This document shows positions 25,777 to 34,800 of a stretch of 41,132 bases of DNA, piece by piece. The stretch is from Flammeovirga sp. EKP202 (lineage in GTDB: Bacteria > Bacteroidota > Bacteroidia > Cytophagales > Flammeovirgaceae), in contig NZ_JACVVP010000062.1 in the NCBI RefSeq assembly GCF_014534745.1, positions 1 through 41,132 on the forward strand, written 5' to 3'. The stretch's first letter is position 1, and each line of letters begins with the position of its first letter. The position numbers were made by a program, and so were the translations under genes. The notes beneath the pieces were generated by a model. That model saw nothing but the letters and a program-made list of their open reading frames with translations, searched no databases and was not told where the DNA came from.

Positions 25777-26256
25777 ATGGAAACGCAAAAAATTGATTTA
25801 CAGAAGTATCAAAAAGCATCATGGACAGCACAAGAAGTAGAAAATGCAACAATCGTAGTTGACTTTGTGCAGAACTTGATGAATAATCATGATTTTGAAT
25901 ATATCAAGAACACTTATGGAAGTCATCCCTACAAGCAGCACAATCAAAGTATGGTAGACGGCTTAAAAGGAGTATTGGAAGTGGTTTCTAACTTTGCGAA
26001 AACGTACCCTGATTATATGTATGATGTGAAGCATATTTATGTAGATGGGGAACACGTAACGGTTCACTCACATGCCACAAATGATAAGAAACATAGAGGA
26101 AATGCTCAAAAAGGGTTGAACATCATGGATGTGTGGAAAGTAGAAGACGGTAAAATCACTGAACATTGGGATGCTGTACAGCCTATTCACGGTCAAATGA
26201 GATTTTACTTCTGGATGGTCGGTGGAAAATTCAAGAACGAAAACACTTATTTCTAA
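25777..26256 (+). CDS. SnoaL-like (NTF2-fold) protein
   Basis: This is a 159-residue cytoplasmic protein of the SnoaL-like cystatin/NTF2 fold group. Pattern: ATIVVDFVQNLMNNHDFEYI, SHPYKQHNQSMVDGLKGVLE, then PDYMYDVKHIYVDGEHVTVH, and the typical end NIMDVWKVEDGKITEHWDAV. The last block and the H-N pair in KQHNQ are shared by proteins of this group often listed as putative polyketide-cyclase or aldolase-like enzymes. The true reaction is unknown. It is transcribed divergently from the HxlR regulator and 30 bp ahead of the next gene, so it is the probable first gene of the regulated unit. Confidence 0.8.
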   Translation: METQKIDLQKYQKASWTAQEVENATIVVDFVQNLMNNHDFEYIKNTYGSHPYKQHNQSMVDGLKGVLEVVSNFAKTYPDYMYDVKHIYVDGEHVTVHSHATNDKKHRGNAQKGLNIMDVWKVEDGKITEHWDAVQPIHGQMRFYFWMVGGKFKNENTYF

Positions 26257-26286
26257 ACAATTACCTCTCTTCAAATTAAAAATATC

Positions 26287-26823
26287 ATGACAAAACTAGG
26301 AGAAGCAACAGCACAAGCTATTATTAATGCAAACATTGAAAGTATCAATATTTCAGAATGGCTTTTTACGATTACGACTGAAGAATATGCCGCCTGTTCA
26401 TCTGGACATCAAAGTGCAGCACAAGGACAACTACCATCAGGTAAAAGAGTATCTATGAATGTAGAAAATGTAGCGGGCTACTTTATGGTACAGCACTACA
26501 TTGAAACAATCTCTGAAAAGGACAGAGTTTTAGCGGTTTCACCCAATACGACACTTTGGTTGGATGATGTCAATTATGTAATCCTACAAATCACTTGGGA
26601 GTTGAAAGTTGAAAAAATAGATGAGAACACTTGTTTACTTACTTGTAAAGTGATTTCAGAAACCGAAAATGAAAAATTTATTCAAGCTACACACGAGCTA
26701 ACAAAAGACATTGATCCTCAGGAAACACCTTTCCAGCTTCATATCAATGAAGAAACACCGCTCTTCGCTAAAGATATTGAAAGAAAAGCACTAGCAGGTG
26801 TATTTATGTTGGAAGAGGCTTGA
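26287..26823 (+). CDS. Unknown 178-residue protein, partner of the SnoaL-like gene
   Basis: There is no signal peptide or TM helix. The central part (LPSGKRVSMNVENVAGYFMV, QHYIETISEKDRVLAVSPNT, VILQITWELKVEKI, TCLLTCKVISET) alternates beta-strands in a way that suggests a START/SRPBCC-like hydrophobic-cavity fold, but I do not recognise the family for sure. It follows the SnoaL-like gene by 30 bp and is likely cotranscribed under HxlR control. It might bind or modify the same small molecule. Confidence 0.7.
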   Translation: MTKLGEATAQAIINANIESINISEWLFTITTEEYAACSSGHQSAAQGQLPSGKRVSMNVENVAGYFMVQHYIETISEKDRVLAVSPNTTLWLDDVNYVILQITWELKVEKIDENTCLLTCKVISETENEKFIQATHELTKDIDPQETPFQLHINEETPLFAKDIERKALAGVFMLEEA

Positions 26824-27130
26824 GATAGTACAAATTTCCAAAGAAGAAATGCTTCTGATTTTCCTTTGAATAGAATAAGGGGGGATTGGGAGCATTTCAA
26901 AACAATCTTAATCCAGATAGAAAATAGAACACGTCAATAGTTGTGTTTTATTTCAGAAATATGCACTTTTGAATTGATAATAGCATCAAGAGCAGTGTTT
27001 TAACACTCACCAACCGATCTTTCACCAAGGCACGGTGGTAAATATGATGTGAGGCGACCGCCTAAAAACAATATGGTCACTTCCCTTCTTTTCTTGATGC
27101 AATAGTTTTAATCCTTTAAATACTATTGTA
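26824..27130. repeat. Intergenic multi-hairpin element
   Basis: No gene is seen in about 300 bases. Outer arms GCATCAAGA (26983-26991) and TCTTGATGC (27092-27100) are perfectly complementary. Inside are hairpins AGTGTT/AACACT (26994-27007), CACC/GGTG (about 27023-27037) and AGGCG/CGCCT (27052-27063). The layout resembles the other branched elements in this window, though the arm sequence differs. Confidence 0.5.
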
Positions 27131-27481
27131 ATGCAAAAACATACTTTTTCAGACAAAGAGATTCAAGTACTCAACGACTATTTCGTTTATGGGGTTGATA
27201 AGTACTCTCGTATGTTTACTCAGGTTTGTACCGATATTAAGTCTTTCAAAAAGGGGGTATTGACCATTGAATTATCTTCCAGTAAAGAAAACTTTCAAGC
27301 GGATTTGACCTTAGCTCAAAAAAGAGTAAGGAAGGTATTGGAATTTAACCCAATCTTCAATCTAAATTTCAAATCTTGTCAAGTCCACTTTTTGAAAAGT
27401 ACTTGGCTAAGTGGTGATGGAATAACTACGCCTCTTGAATTTGAATATACTCTTATTTCAACGATTATTATTAACCTTTAA
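27131..27481 (+). CDS. Unknown 116-residue protein
   Basis: I do not recognise this gene. The start is MQKHTFSDKEIQVLNDYFVY. It is a soluble protein rich in Lys, Phe and Ser with no signal peptide. The second half has alternating hydrophobic segments (FNPIFNLNFKSCQVHFLKST). It ends 13 bp before the next gene on the same strand, and the similar size and lack of homologs I can name suggest a lineage-specific pair. Confidence 0.55.
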   Translation: MQKHTFSDKEIQVLNDYFVYGVDKYSRMFTQVCTDIKSFKKGVLTIELSSSKENFQADLTLAQKRVRKVLEFNPIFNLNFKSCQVHFLKSTWLSGDGITTPLEFEYTLISTIIINL

Positions 27482-27494
27482 AACTACTTTTATC

Positions 27495-28046
27495 ATGCTG
27501 AAATTAAAAGAATTAGAACTTACTGAGCAAACCGAGCATTTAATTACAAAGAGAATAATCATGATCAGAAGGTTTGAAGGGATCTATTTGAAATTGAAGT
27601 GGGTTGCTTTAGAATCCGTAACTTTTTGGGCTTGGCAAGAAAAGACAGAAGATCTTCTCTCTGATAAAGAAATTGTACAGCTTTCAAAAAAAGTATTTCA
27701 GGGCCTAATCACTGATAGGGTTGTACATATCCATGTTGTGCCTGAAAGAAAAAAAGCAAAGTTGAAGAGAAAATTAAATTTTATGTTTTCTGAAGGTTTT
27801 CGTGAAGTTCCTCACAAAGTGTTTTCTACAGAACACCCCAAGTTTATAGCAGAAGTAAGATCTGAAGATTTTAAAACGGATTTATTGTCATCAAAATCTT
27901 TCGGAACGGATCAATGCCGTTTTAAATTGGTTGTCACTTATTATGACCCCAAGGAGATAAAGTCCATTTATACATTAAAACGAAGAATAGATTCGGGGGC
28001 ACATTTTGCAAAGGTAGAAATGCTTTACAAACGGCATCTCATTTAA
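27495..28046 (+). CDS. Unknown 183-residue basic protein
   Basis: The start at 27495 (MLKLKELELTEQTEHLITKR) is preferred. The frame opens at 27435, overlapping the previous gene. It is Lys/Arg-rich, with a tryptophan cluster (YLKLKWVALESVTFWAWQEK) and a basic stretch (VPERKKAKLKRKLNF) that could bind nucleic acid. No known domain was recognised. It lies 13 bp after the 116-residue gene, so it is probably in one operon. It is followed by a terminator shared with a convergent gene. Confidence 0.6.
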   Translation: MLKLKELELTEQTEHLITKRIIMIRRFEGIYLKLKWVALESVTFWAWQEKTEDLLSDKEIVQLSKKVFQGLITDRVVHIHVVPERKKAKLKRKLNFMFSEGFREVPHKVFSTEHPKFIAEVRSEDFKTDLLSSKSFGTDQCRFKLVVTYYDPKEIKSIYTLKRRIDSGAHFAKVEMLYKRHLI

Positions 28047-28053
28047 TGAGACG

Positions 28054-28080
28054 AAGTACTAAGCCTCAAGGCCGGGGAAG
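28054..28080. repeat. Short sequence matching the end of the 28.5-kb element
   Basis: AAGTACTAAGCC at 28054-28065 is identical to 28538-28549, the left end of the first 155-nt element. AAGTACT recurs at about 28077-28083. This may be a fragment of the same repeat family. Confidence 0.35.
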
Positions 28081-28115
28081 TACTCAACGTACTCGGTTTT
28101 ATTTAAACCACAATA

Positions 28116-28161
28116 TTTACCCTCTTGATTCAATGCTATGTCAATAGCTCAAGAGGGTAAA
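28116..28161. terminator. Bidirectional terminator between convergent genes
   Basis: A perfect 13-bp inverted repeat, TTTACCCTCTTGA (28116-28128) and TCAAGAGGGTAAA (28149-28161), has a 20-nt loop. It lies between the plus-strand gene ending at 28046 and the minus-strand gene ending at 28193. Confidence 0.75.
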
Positions 28162-28192
28162 TGTTCGTAATTATTTTTCGTAAAGGAATGTA

Positions 28193-28492
28193 TTATTTCA
28201 TCTTGATGATGAGATCCTCATAAGCTACTCTTAATTCTATAAAAAATTGCTTTTTAGCCTCTTCAGTGTCGCTAGAGCCATATTTGTCAAGTAATTCCTG
28301 TAAAGTCGTAGAAAATGGAGTTAACCATTTTGGTCTGTCACCTAAATGGCCAGACCATACCGTAATATTACCAACAATTTCACGAATAGAGTATAAATCT
28401 TCTTTTTCAAGAGCATCTTTTATTGTTTCAATCGATCCTTTAAAGCAATTGTCAAGTGCATTTTCCGCTTTCTTTTCTTCAGGTGTGAGCAT
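28193..28492 (-). CDS. Unknown 99-residue protein
   Basis: This is a short acidic, helical protein (MLTPEEKKAENALDNCFKGS, IREIVGNITVWSGHLGDRPK, ATG start 28492). No signal peptide, TM helix or known domain is seen. Codon use and the convergent terminator support a real gene. A function cannot be given. Confidence 0.6.
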   Translation of the reverse strand: MLTPEEKKAENALDNCFKGSIETIKDALEKEDLYSIREIVGNITVWSGHLGDRPKWLTPFSTTLQELLDKYGSSDTEEAKKQFFIELRVAYEDLIIKMK

Positions 28493-28536
28493 GATATTTC
28501 TATTTGGTATTATTTAAATATATGAATATTTGCTTT

Positions 28537-28698
28537 TAAGTACTAAGCCAAAAATAAATCATAGTTAATTCTAATTTATTTTTTGTGAGTACAACGCTAA
28601 GAAACGTATTAATAGTGGTTCTATTGAAAGTTTTTTGAAGGAAGTAATCGCAAAACAATAAATAGAATTAGTATTAAATAATTTTGTCTTGGTACTTA
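28537..28698. repeat. Inverted-end element, copy A
   Basis: This 162-nt element has ends TAAGTACTAAG (28537-28547) and CTTGGTACTTA (28688-28698), complementary at 10 of 11 positions. An inner stem joins TAATTCTA(A)TTTATT near 28566-28580 with AATAAATAGAATTA near 28657-28670. A core with ACGTATTAATAGTGG is shared with copy B. It fits a MITE-like element or a structured RNA. Confidence 0.6.
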
Positions 28699-29056
28699 GA
28701 TACGTAATATTTGAGTCAATGTTTTAGGACAAACATCTTACTTTCGTCAAGAATACTCCTTAAGCTTATAATTATTTCTATTAATTCCTCTAAATCAATG
28801 TTTTAAAATAACTTATGCAATTTTACTTTTTGAATAAAACCGTAAATGAGGAAGATAAATTATTGATTTCCTTTCGTATTGCTTACAAAAAGTGACAAGG
28901 GTGTTAATCAATAGGTTCTCAAATCAATTTTATATAATTTTATTTTGTTGTACTGCCTCTCATCGGATTTTTTAATCATTGTTGCCGGATTGCTTTCCTT
29001 CTTAATTAATAACATTTGTATAACAATATAAATGTGTTTTTTGGACTAACGAAGGG

Positions 29057-29207
29057 TAAGTACAAGGCTAAAATAAACGATAATTAATTCTTACTTGTTT
29101 TTTTGAGAATAACGCTAAACGTATTAATAGTGGAGCTATATAAAGTTTTTAAAGGCAGTAATGAAAAAATAATAAGAATTAGTTCTATGATTTTGTCTTA
29201 GTACTTA
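29057..29207. repeat. Inverted-end element, copy B
   Basis: This 151-nt copy has ends TAAGTAC (29057-29063) and GTACTTA (29201-29207), and an inner perfect stem TAATTCTTA with TAAGAATTA. The core ACGTATTAATAGTGG and the following AAAGTTTTT...AGTAAT match copy A. It ends only 16 bases before the start of the beta-helix gene, so it must overlap that gene's promoter or leader. Confidence 0.6.
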
Positions 29208-29223
29208 TCCACAACTAAATACT

Positions 29224-31395
29224 ATGAAAAAACTTTTACTTACTTTATTGATTTTGTATCCTCTTCAGCTTTTTGGTCAGAGCACTATTGAAGGAACCTA
29301 TCAAATTGGCGAATCAGGAGATTTTTCTTCATTTACAAAAGCAGGTGAAGTGCTAAATCATACCCCTTTTTCAGGTGATGTTCAATTGGTAATAGAAGAA
29401 GGAGTTTATATTGATAGTTTGATTCTGGATCACTTAGAAACTAATGGGTATGGCTTGAGCATTACAGCAATGGGAGCAAAGGAAAATACAATTATCTATC
29501 CTCTGAAATCATTACGTGATACGGAGGCAGGTTTTTACTTCAAAAACATTGATGGGTTAGAAATTGAAGGACTTACTTTTAAAAGTGATTCCCTTAATAC
29601 AGTAAGAGTAGAGACTATTTTGAATGAGAATAGTTTGATCGGTGTGGACTCATGTACGAATGTTGCTATCCGTAATATCATTGCCGAATCAGATACAATT
29701 ATTGGCACCACATATGATAAATTTGCTTCATCAAATATACGATTAATTGGTGTGCATAATGTCTTGATTGATTCCTCCTATTTAGAAGGGGCAATGTCAA
29801 ATATCGCTTTTGTATTTGAAGACTCATCAACCAATATTGAAATTAGTAATACCTCTTTTGAACATTCTGGTTTTGATGTGTTTTCATTAAAACAACAAGG
29901 GAGTAACCTTTACATTCATGATTGTGAATTCTTATCCGAAAGATATCTCAGACATTCAAATCATATTTACCTATATGGTAATCCTACAGACTTGAATACA
30001 AGAAGTGGTTTTTATGGAGATGTAATCATTCGTGATAATTACTTTAATGGCAACAATTCTGATGTCAATACTAAATGTGTTTATTTACAATATTTTGATG
30101 ATGCGATCATAGAAAGAAATGAAATGCTGGGAGGTTACTATGCTATTTTTATGGTGCATGGTGATTCAGTAGTGATCAATCAAAATAAAATTGTCACAGA
30201 TGTGTACAAGAACATCGAATGTGGAGGTAACAATAAGTACTACCTCACCAACAACACTTTTATATCTCACAATGGAAGTTATAATATCGATGACCAATTG
30301 ACTTTCGAAGAATTGGTGATCGCGAACAATACTTTTTACAGACATGAAAGACCCACAAATTCTAGTGCCTCATTCCTCAATATTGATGCTTTTCAAGGAG
30401 ATTCGTTAGCTATAGTGAACAACCTATTTGTGATGGCTGATACTCTCGATAGAATAATTCGTTTGGATGATTTTGAACACAATTTAGAGACTTCATCTTT
30501 TGTGATAGATCACAATGTAGTGGTAAAGAGTAATCCCACTGCTCATTTTAAAAGGTATTATTACATGACAAATATGATTGTCAACGATGATAATGATTTA
30601 GATACTTCCTTCGTAACATTAGATGAATTTCAAAATTACCTCCCTCAATTTGATCAAAATTCCTACGTTACAACTACCCATAATTTTGAATATCTACCAT
30701 CGCCTTCAACTGAAAGTAGAGCTTTTATAGATTCCGCTGATTTTCATCTGAAAGATGGCAACACTTTTAGACAAGGGATGTACTATGAAGGTATCGGAAA
30801 TGATTATGATAACGATCCAAGAATCGTATCAAAAGGCGTAGATGTAGGCGCCGATCAATATTATTTAAACACAGACATTAGTTCAGCGTCTTGTGACGAT
30901 GATCTTACAGTTTCGATAGAAAATGCTCATCACAATATCACCTCTTACACCTGGCACTTCGGTGATGGAACTATCTCAACTGAAGCATCACCCACTCACA
31001 CTTATGAAGAGATGGGAGAATACACCGTTTCATTAGTCTCTTGTGATGACATGAGCTATTGTGATAGCGTATCATTTATAATAACTGTAGAAGATCAAAA
31101 CTGTAAACCCGAAGACGAAGAACCATTATTCTCAGCATTGGATCAAACATCTTTTGTCGTTTACCCCAACCCAACAAAAGGGAGTATTCAATTTAGTAGC
31201 CCCAAAATAACAGGTAAAGTCAATGCACAACTTGTCAATATCAATGGTGTAGTTTTATACGAAGCTTATGAAGAGTTATCATCTTTAAGTCTTTCTGTAA
31301 GTAATGTATTGTCAGGACTACAACCTGGACTCTATATTCTAAAAATGGAAGAAGGTGGTAATAGCTATAAGAAAAGAATTGTGTTAGGGGAATAG
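29224..31395 (+). CDS. Secreted beta-helix/PKD protein with T9SS sorting domain
   Basis: This 723-residue protein has a Sec signal (MKKLLLTLLILYPLQLFGQ). The region at about 22-560 is a right-handed parallel beta-helix with repeated short turns (GLEIEGLTFKSDS, NVAIRNIIAESD, NIEISNTSFEHSG, DVIIRDNYFNGNN, DAIIERNEMLGG, LAIVNNLFVM). Such folds occur in polysaccharide lyases and in adhesins. No catalytic motif can be assigned. A PKD domain follows at about 570-630 (ITSYTWHFGDGTISTEASPT). The C-terminal 80 residues are a type A T9SS sorting domain (FVVYPNPTKGSIQFSS, GLQPGLYILKM, YKKRIVLGE). It is likely exported and attached to the surface or released. Confidence 0.88.
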   Translation: MKKLLLTLLILYPLQLFGQSTIEGTYQIGESGDFSSFTKAGEVLNHTPFSGDVQLVIEEGVYIDSLILDHLETNGYGLSITAMGAKENTIIYPLKSLRDTEAGFYFKNIDGLEIEGLTFKSDSLNTVRVETILNENSLIGVDSCTNVAIRNIIAESDTIIGTTYDKFASSNIRLIGVHNVLIDSSYLEGAMSNIAFVFEDSSTNIEISNTSFEHSGFDVFSLKQQGSNLYIHDCEFLSERYLRHSNHIYLYGNPTDLNTRSGFYGDVIIRDNYFNGNNSDVNTKCVYLQYFDDAIIERNEMLGGYYAIFMVHGDSVVINQNKIVTDVYKNIECGGNNKYYLTNNTFISHNGSYNIDDQLTFEELVIANNTFYRHERPTNSSASFLNIDAFQGDSLAIVNNLFVMADTLDRIIRLDDFEHNLETSSFVIDHNVVVKSNPTAHFKRYYYMTNMIVNDDNDLDTSFVTLDEFQNYLPQFDQNSYVTTTHNFEYLPSPSTESRAFIDSADFHLKDGNTFRQGMYYEGIGNDYDNDPRIVSKGVDVGADQYYLNTDISSASCDDDLTVSIENAHHNITSYTWHFGDGTISTEASPTHTYEEMGEYTVSLVSCDDMSYCDSVSFIITVEDQNCKPEDEEPLFSALDQTSFVVYPNPTKGSIQFSSPKITGKVNAQLVNINGVVLYEAYEELSSLSLSVSNVLSGLQPGLYILKMEEGGNSYKKRIVLGE

Positions 31396-31867
31396 GGAAG
31401 GGTGTTTTATGATATTAATACCAGTTGATGATTGCAATGAAATAACAAAGTTTTCTAAAGGTAAATAGAGACCGTTATTCCTAAATTAATTGATAAAATT
31501 CATGCTCAATAATTCTTCCTCATTAATAACGTATGGTTATTCTATATACTATTTATGAGGAAGGAATGGAAATTATTCTTTACGTTAAAGAGAATCTTAA
31601 GATTGTAGGTGTTAATGAAGAAAACCGTCGAATACTAAACAAGAAGGTGTCGTCTTTGGTTTTATTACCCATAACGAATTAATTAAATCATAAGATGTTG
31701 AAATACTTTTAGATGTAAAAGAATGTAGAGAAAGGGAGTTATTAAAACAAATGTTACAAATCCACTATCTAACTATGAACTGAAGCACAATGTTAAATGT
31801 AAATTTGTTAACATAATTTATTGTAATATTTAATTAATTATTGTGATTTATTATATTCAGTTTTTAT
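31396..31867. other. Intergenic region with a hairpin and a decayed frame
   Basis: About 470 bases have no intact gene. A 9-bp inverted repeat CTTCCTCAT with ATGAGGAAG (about 31513-31564) could end the beta-helix transcript. It is followed by a relic coding sequence at 31566-31783. The last 80 bases are almost pure A/T and likely hold the promoter of the helicase gene. Confidence 0.4.
31566..31783 (+). pseudogene. Small decayed coding relic
   Basis: The frame starts MEIILYVKENLKIVGVNEEN and stops after 38 codons. A shifted frame continues with EGVVFGFITHNELIKS, one stop codon, then DVEILLDVKECREREL and LKQMLQIHYLTMN to a TGA at 31781-31783. Amino-acid composition stays protein-like across the breaks. 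It is probably a former small gene of unknown function. Confidence 0.35.
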
Positions 31868-34800
31868 ATGGAAGCTGTTGTATTTATCGATATTGAGGTT
31901 AATGTAAAGTCGAACAGAATTGAAGATATTGGAGTTTTGACTGATGATGGAATAAAATCTCATTCCACATCTAACAAAGATTTACTTCGGTGCATTCAAA
32001 CCAAAGATTTTATCTGTGGACATAATATTTTTGTGCATGATTTACCCATTATCGAAAAACAATATGTTGTATCTTTTGAAGATAAATACGTGATTGATAC
32101 TTTACATTGGTCACCTTTATTATTTCCAAGCAAACCCTATCATAAACTTATAAAAGACGATAAACTTCAGACGGAAGAACTGAATAATCCATTAACCGAT
32201 TGCCTTAAAGCGAAAGACCTATTACAAGATGAAATATCTGCTTTTCATAAACTCGACCATGAGTTAAAATCAATATATTATTCTTTGTTGAAAGATAGAA
32301 AAGAGTTTAACGCTTTTTTTAAGTATATCGATTACAATGAAGAGGAACGGAATCTATCAGCATTAATCAGAAAAAGGTTTAAAGAGAAGGTTTGTGAAAC
32401 AATATCCATAATTGAAGAATTAATAATTGATTATCCCATTGAATTAGCTTATGTATTAGCATTAATTTCTATCGATAATAAGTATTCGATTACGCCACCT
32501 TGGGTGATTAAAACATACCCTGATATTGAAACTGTATTTCGACTTCTTCGTAATACAAAATGTTCTTCTAATAGTTGTCGCTATTGTCAGAGAAAATTAA
32601 GTGCCAAGGAAGGGTTAAGAAAGTTCTTTGGCTATCCTGAGTACCGAAAATTTGAAGGGAAATCGTTACAAGAAGATTCAGTCAATGCAGCCATAAATAA
32701 TGAGTCTATTTTAGCTATTTTTCCAACAGGTGGAGGAAAGTCAATCACTTTTCAAGTTCCAGCATTAATGAGTGGTGAAAATGTGAAGGGACTAACGGTT
32801 GTGATTTCACCATTACAGTCATTGATGAAAGATCAAGTCGATAATTTAGAAAAATCGAATATTACAGATGCTGTAACAATCAATGGATTGTTGGACCCTA
32901 TCGAAAGAGCAAAATCTTTTGAAAGAGTTGAAAATGGAATGGCTTCTTTATTATATATCTCTCCTGAGTCATTGAGGTCAAGGTCGATAGAAAGACTTTT
33001 GTTGGGAAGAAATATCGTTAGATTTGTGATCGATGAAGCCCATTGTTTTTCTGCTTGGGGACAAGATTTTAGAGTGGATTATCTATACATTGCGGACTTT
33101 ATTCAAAATTTACAAATAAAGAAAAAACTAGATTATACTATCCCTGTTTCTTGTTTTACAGCAACAGCAAAAAAGCAGGTAGTCAACGATATAAAGCATT
33201 ATTTTTCAAGCAAATTATCTCTTCAGTTAAAAGAATTTAGCTCTAAAGCTTCAAGGACTAATTTGAGCTATCAAGTGATTCCTAAGAAAGGAGATAAGGA
33301 AAAGTATGCTCAACTTCGTGAGCTGATAGAGGCGAAACGATGCCCCACAATTGTTTATGTTTCAAGAACTAAAAAAGCCTACAAAATTGCAGAGCAATTA
33401 AATCAAGATGGATTTTATGCTAGGGCTTATCATGGAAAAATGGACAAGAATGAGAAGTCTGAAAATCAAGAACTTTTTATTAATGGAGAAGTAGATATTA
33501 TGGTTGCTACTTCTGCTTTTGGAATGGGCGTGGATAAAAGTGATGTGGGGATGGTAGTTCATTTTGAAGTCTCGGATTCTTTAGAGAATTATGTACAAGA
33601 AGCAGGCAGGGCAGGAAGAGATCAAAGTTTGTCAGCGGAATGTTTTGTGTTGTTCAATGAAGAGGATTTAGACAAGCATTTTCTTCTTCTCAATCAGACA
33701 AAGCTAAATTTCAATGAAATCAAGCAAATATGGAGTGCCATCAAACAGTTATCTGTTTATAAGGGAAGTGTTTCAAATTCAGCCTTAGAGATTGCAAGAA
33801 AAGCAGGTTGGGATGACAGTATCAAAGAATTGGAGACAAGAGTGACTACTGCTATAGCGGCATTAGAAGACGCCGGCTATGTAAAACGTGGACAAAATAT
33901 GCCTCAAGTTTTTGCGGATAGCATTCAAGCTAAAAATGCACAAGATGCAATTGATAGAATATACTGTTCTCCTCGATTTAATGAAGATCAAAAGCAGAAT
34001 GCTGTTCGGGTCATCAAAAAACTATTTTCTTCCAAAACCCGCATAAGAGAAGATGATGAAAAAGCAGAAACGAGAGTCGATTATATATCAGATCACCTTG
34101 GCTTGAAAAAGGAACAGGTTATAGAAGTCATTACTTTACTGAGGGCAGAAGGTATTCTGTCTGATGCAAAGGATTTGACTGCTTTTATCAAAAGAGAAGA
34201 CAAGAAAAATAGGTCTTTAAATATATTGAAGTCCTATCATGGTATAGAGAATTTTTTAGTAGATCAATTTTCAGAGGAGGAATGTCAATATCATATTAAA
34301 GAACTCAATGAAAAAGCAGAAAGTGAGAATGTCTCTAGAGTTAATCCTCAGAAAATAAATACAATTTTAAACTTTTGGGTGATTACAAATTGCATCAAAA
34401 GGAAGAAAGATGAGTATTCAAATCATCACTTTATTGTAAAATGTAAACTATCACCTGATGCATTAAAAAAGAAAATTCAATTAAGGTCTACTTTATCAGA
34501 ATTTATCGTTGAATTTTTGTTCGAGAAAAGTATAAGTCAAAATCTAGAAGGGAATGAAATACTAGTTCATTTTTCAATTTTAGAATTAAAGAAAGCCTTT
34601 GATTTTAAAAACGCTTCATCGCTTTTTAAGGTAAACGCCAAGTTAGAGGATATTGAAGATGCTCTTTTTTATTTGTCGAGGGTTGATGCTATTAAGATTG
34701 ATGGAGGCTTTTTGATTACTTATAACAAGATAAAGGTTGATCGATTAGAGCAAAACAATCAGATAAAATATAAGAAGTCAGATTATGAGAAATTGGATCA

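Larger units (their letters stand above)
28493..29223. other. 730-base intergenic region with two related elements
   Basis: No gene is seen. The region is very AT-rich and contains two diverged copies of one element, 28537-28698 and 29057-29207. The 360 bases between them show no clear structure. Confidence 0.5.
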
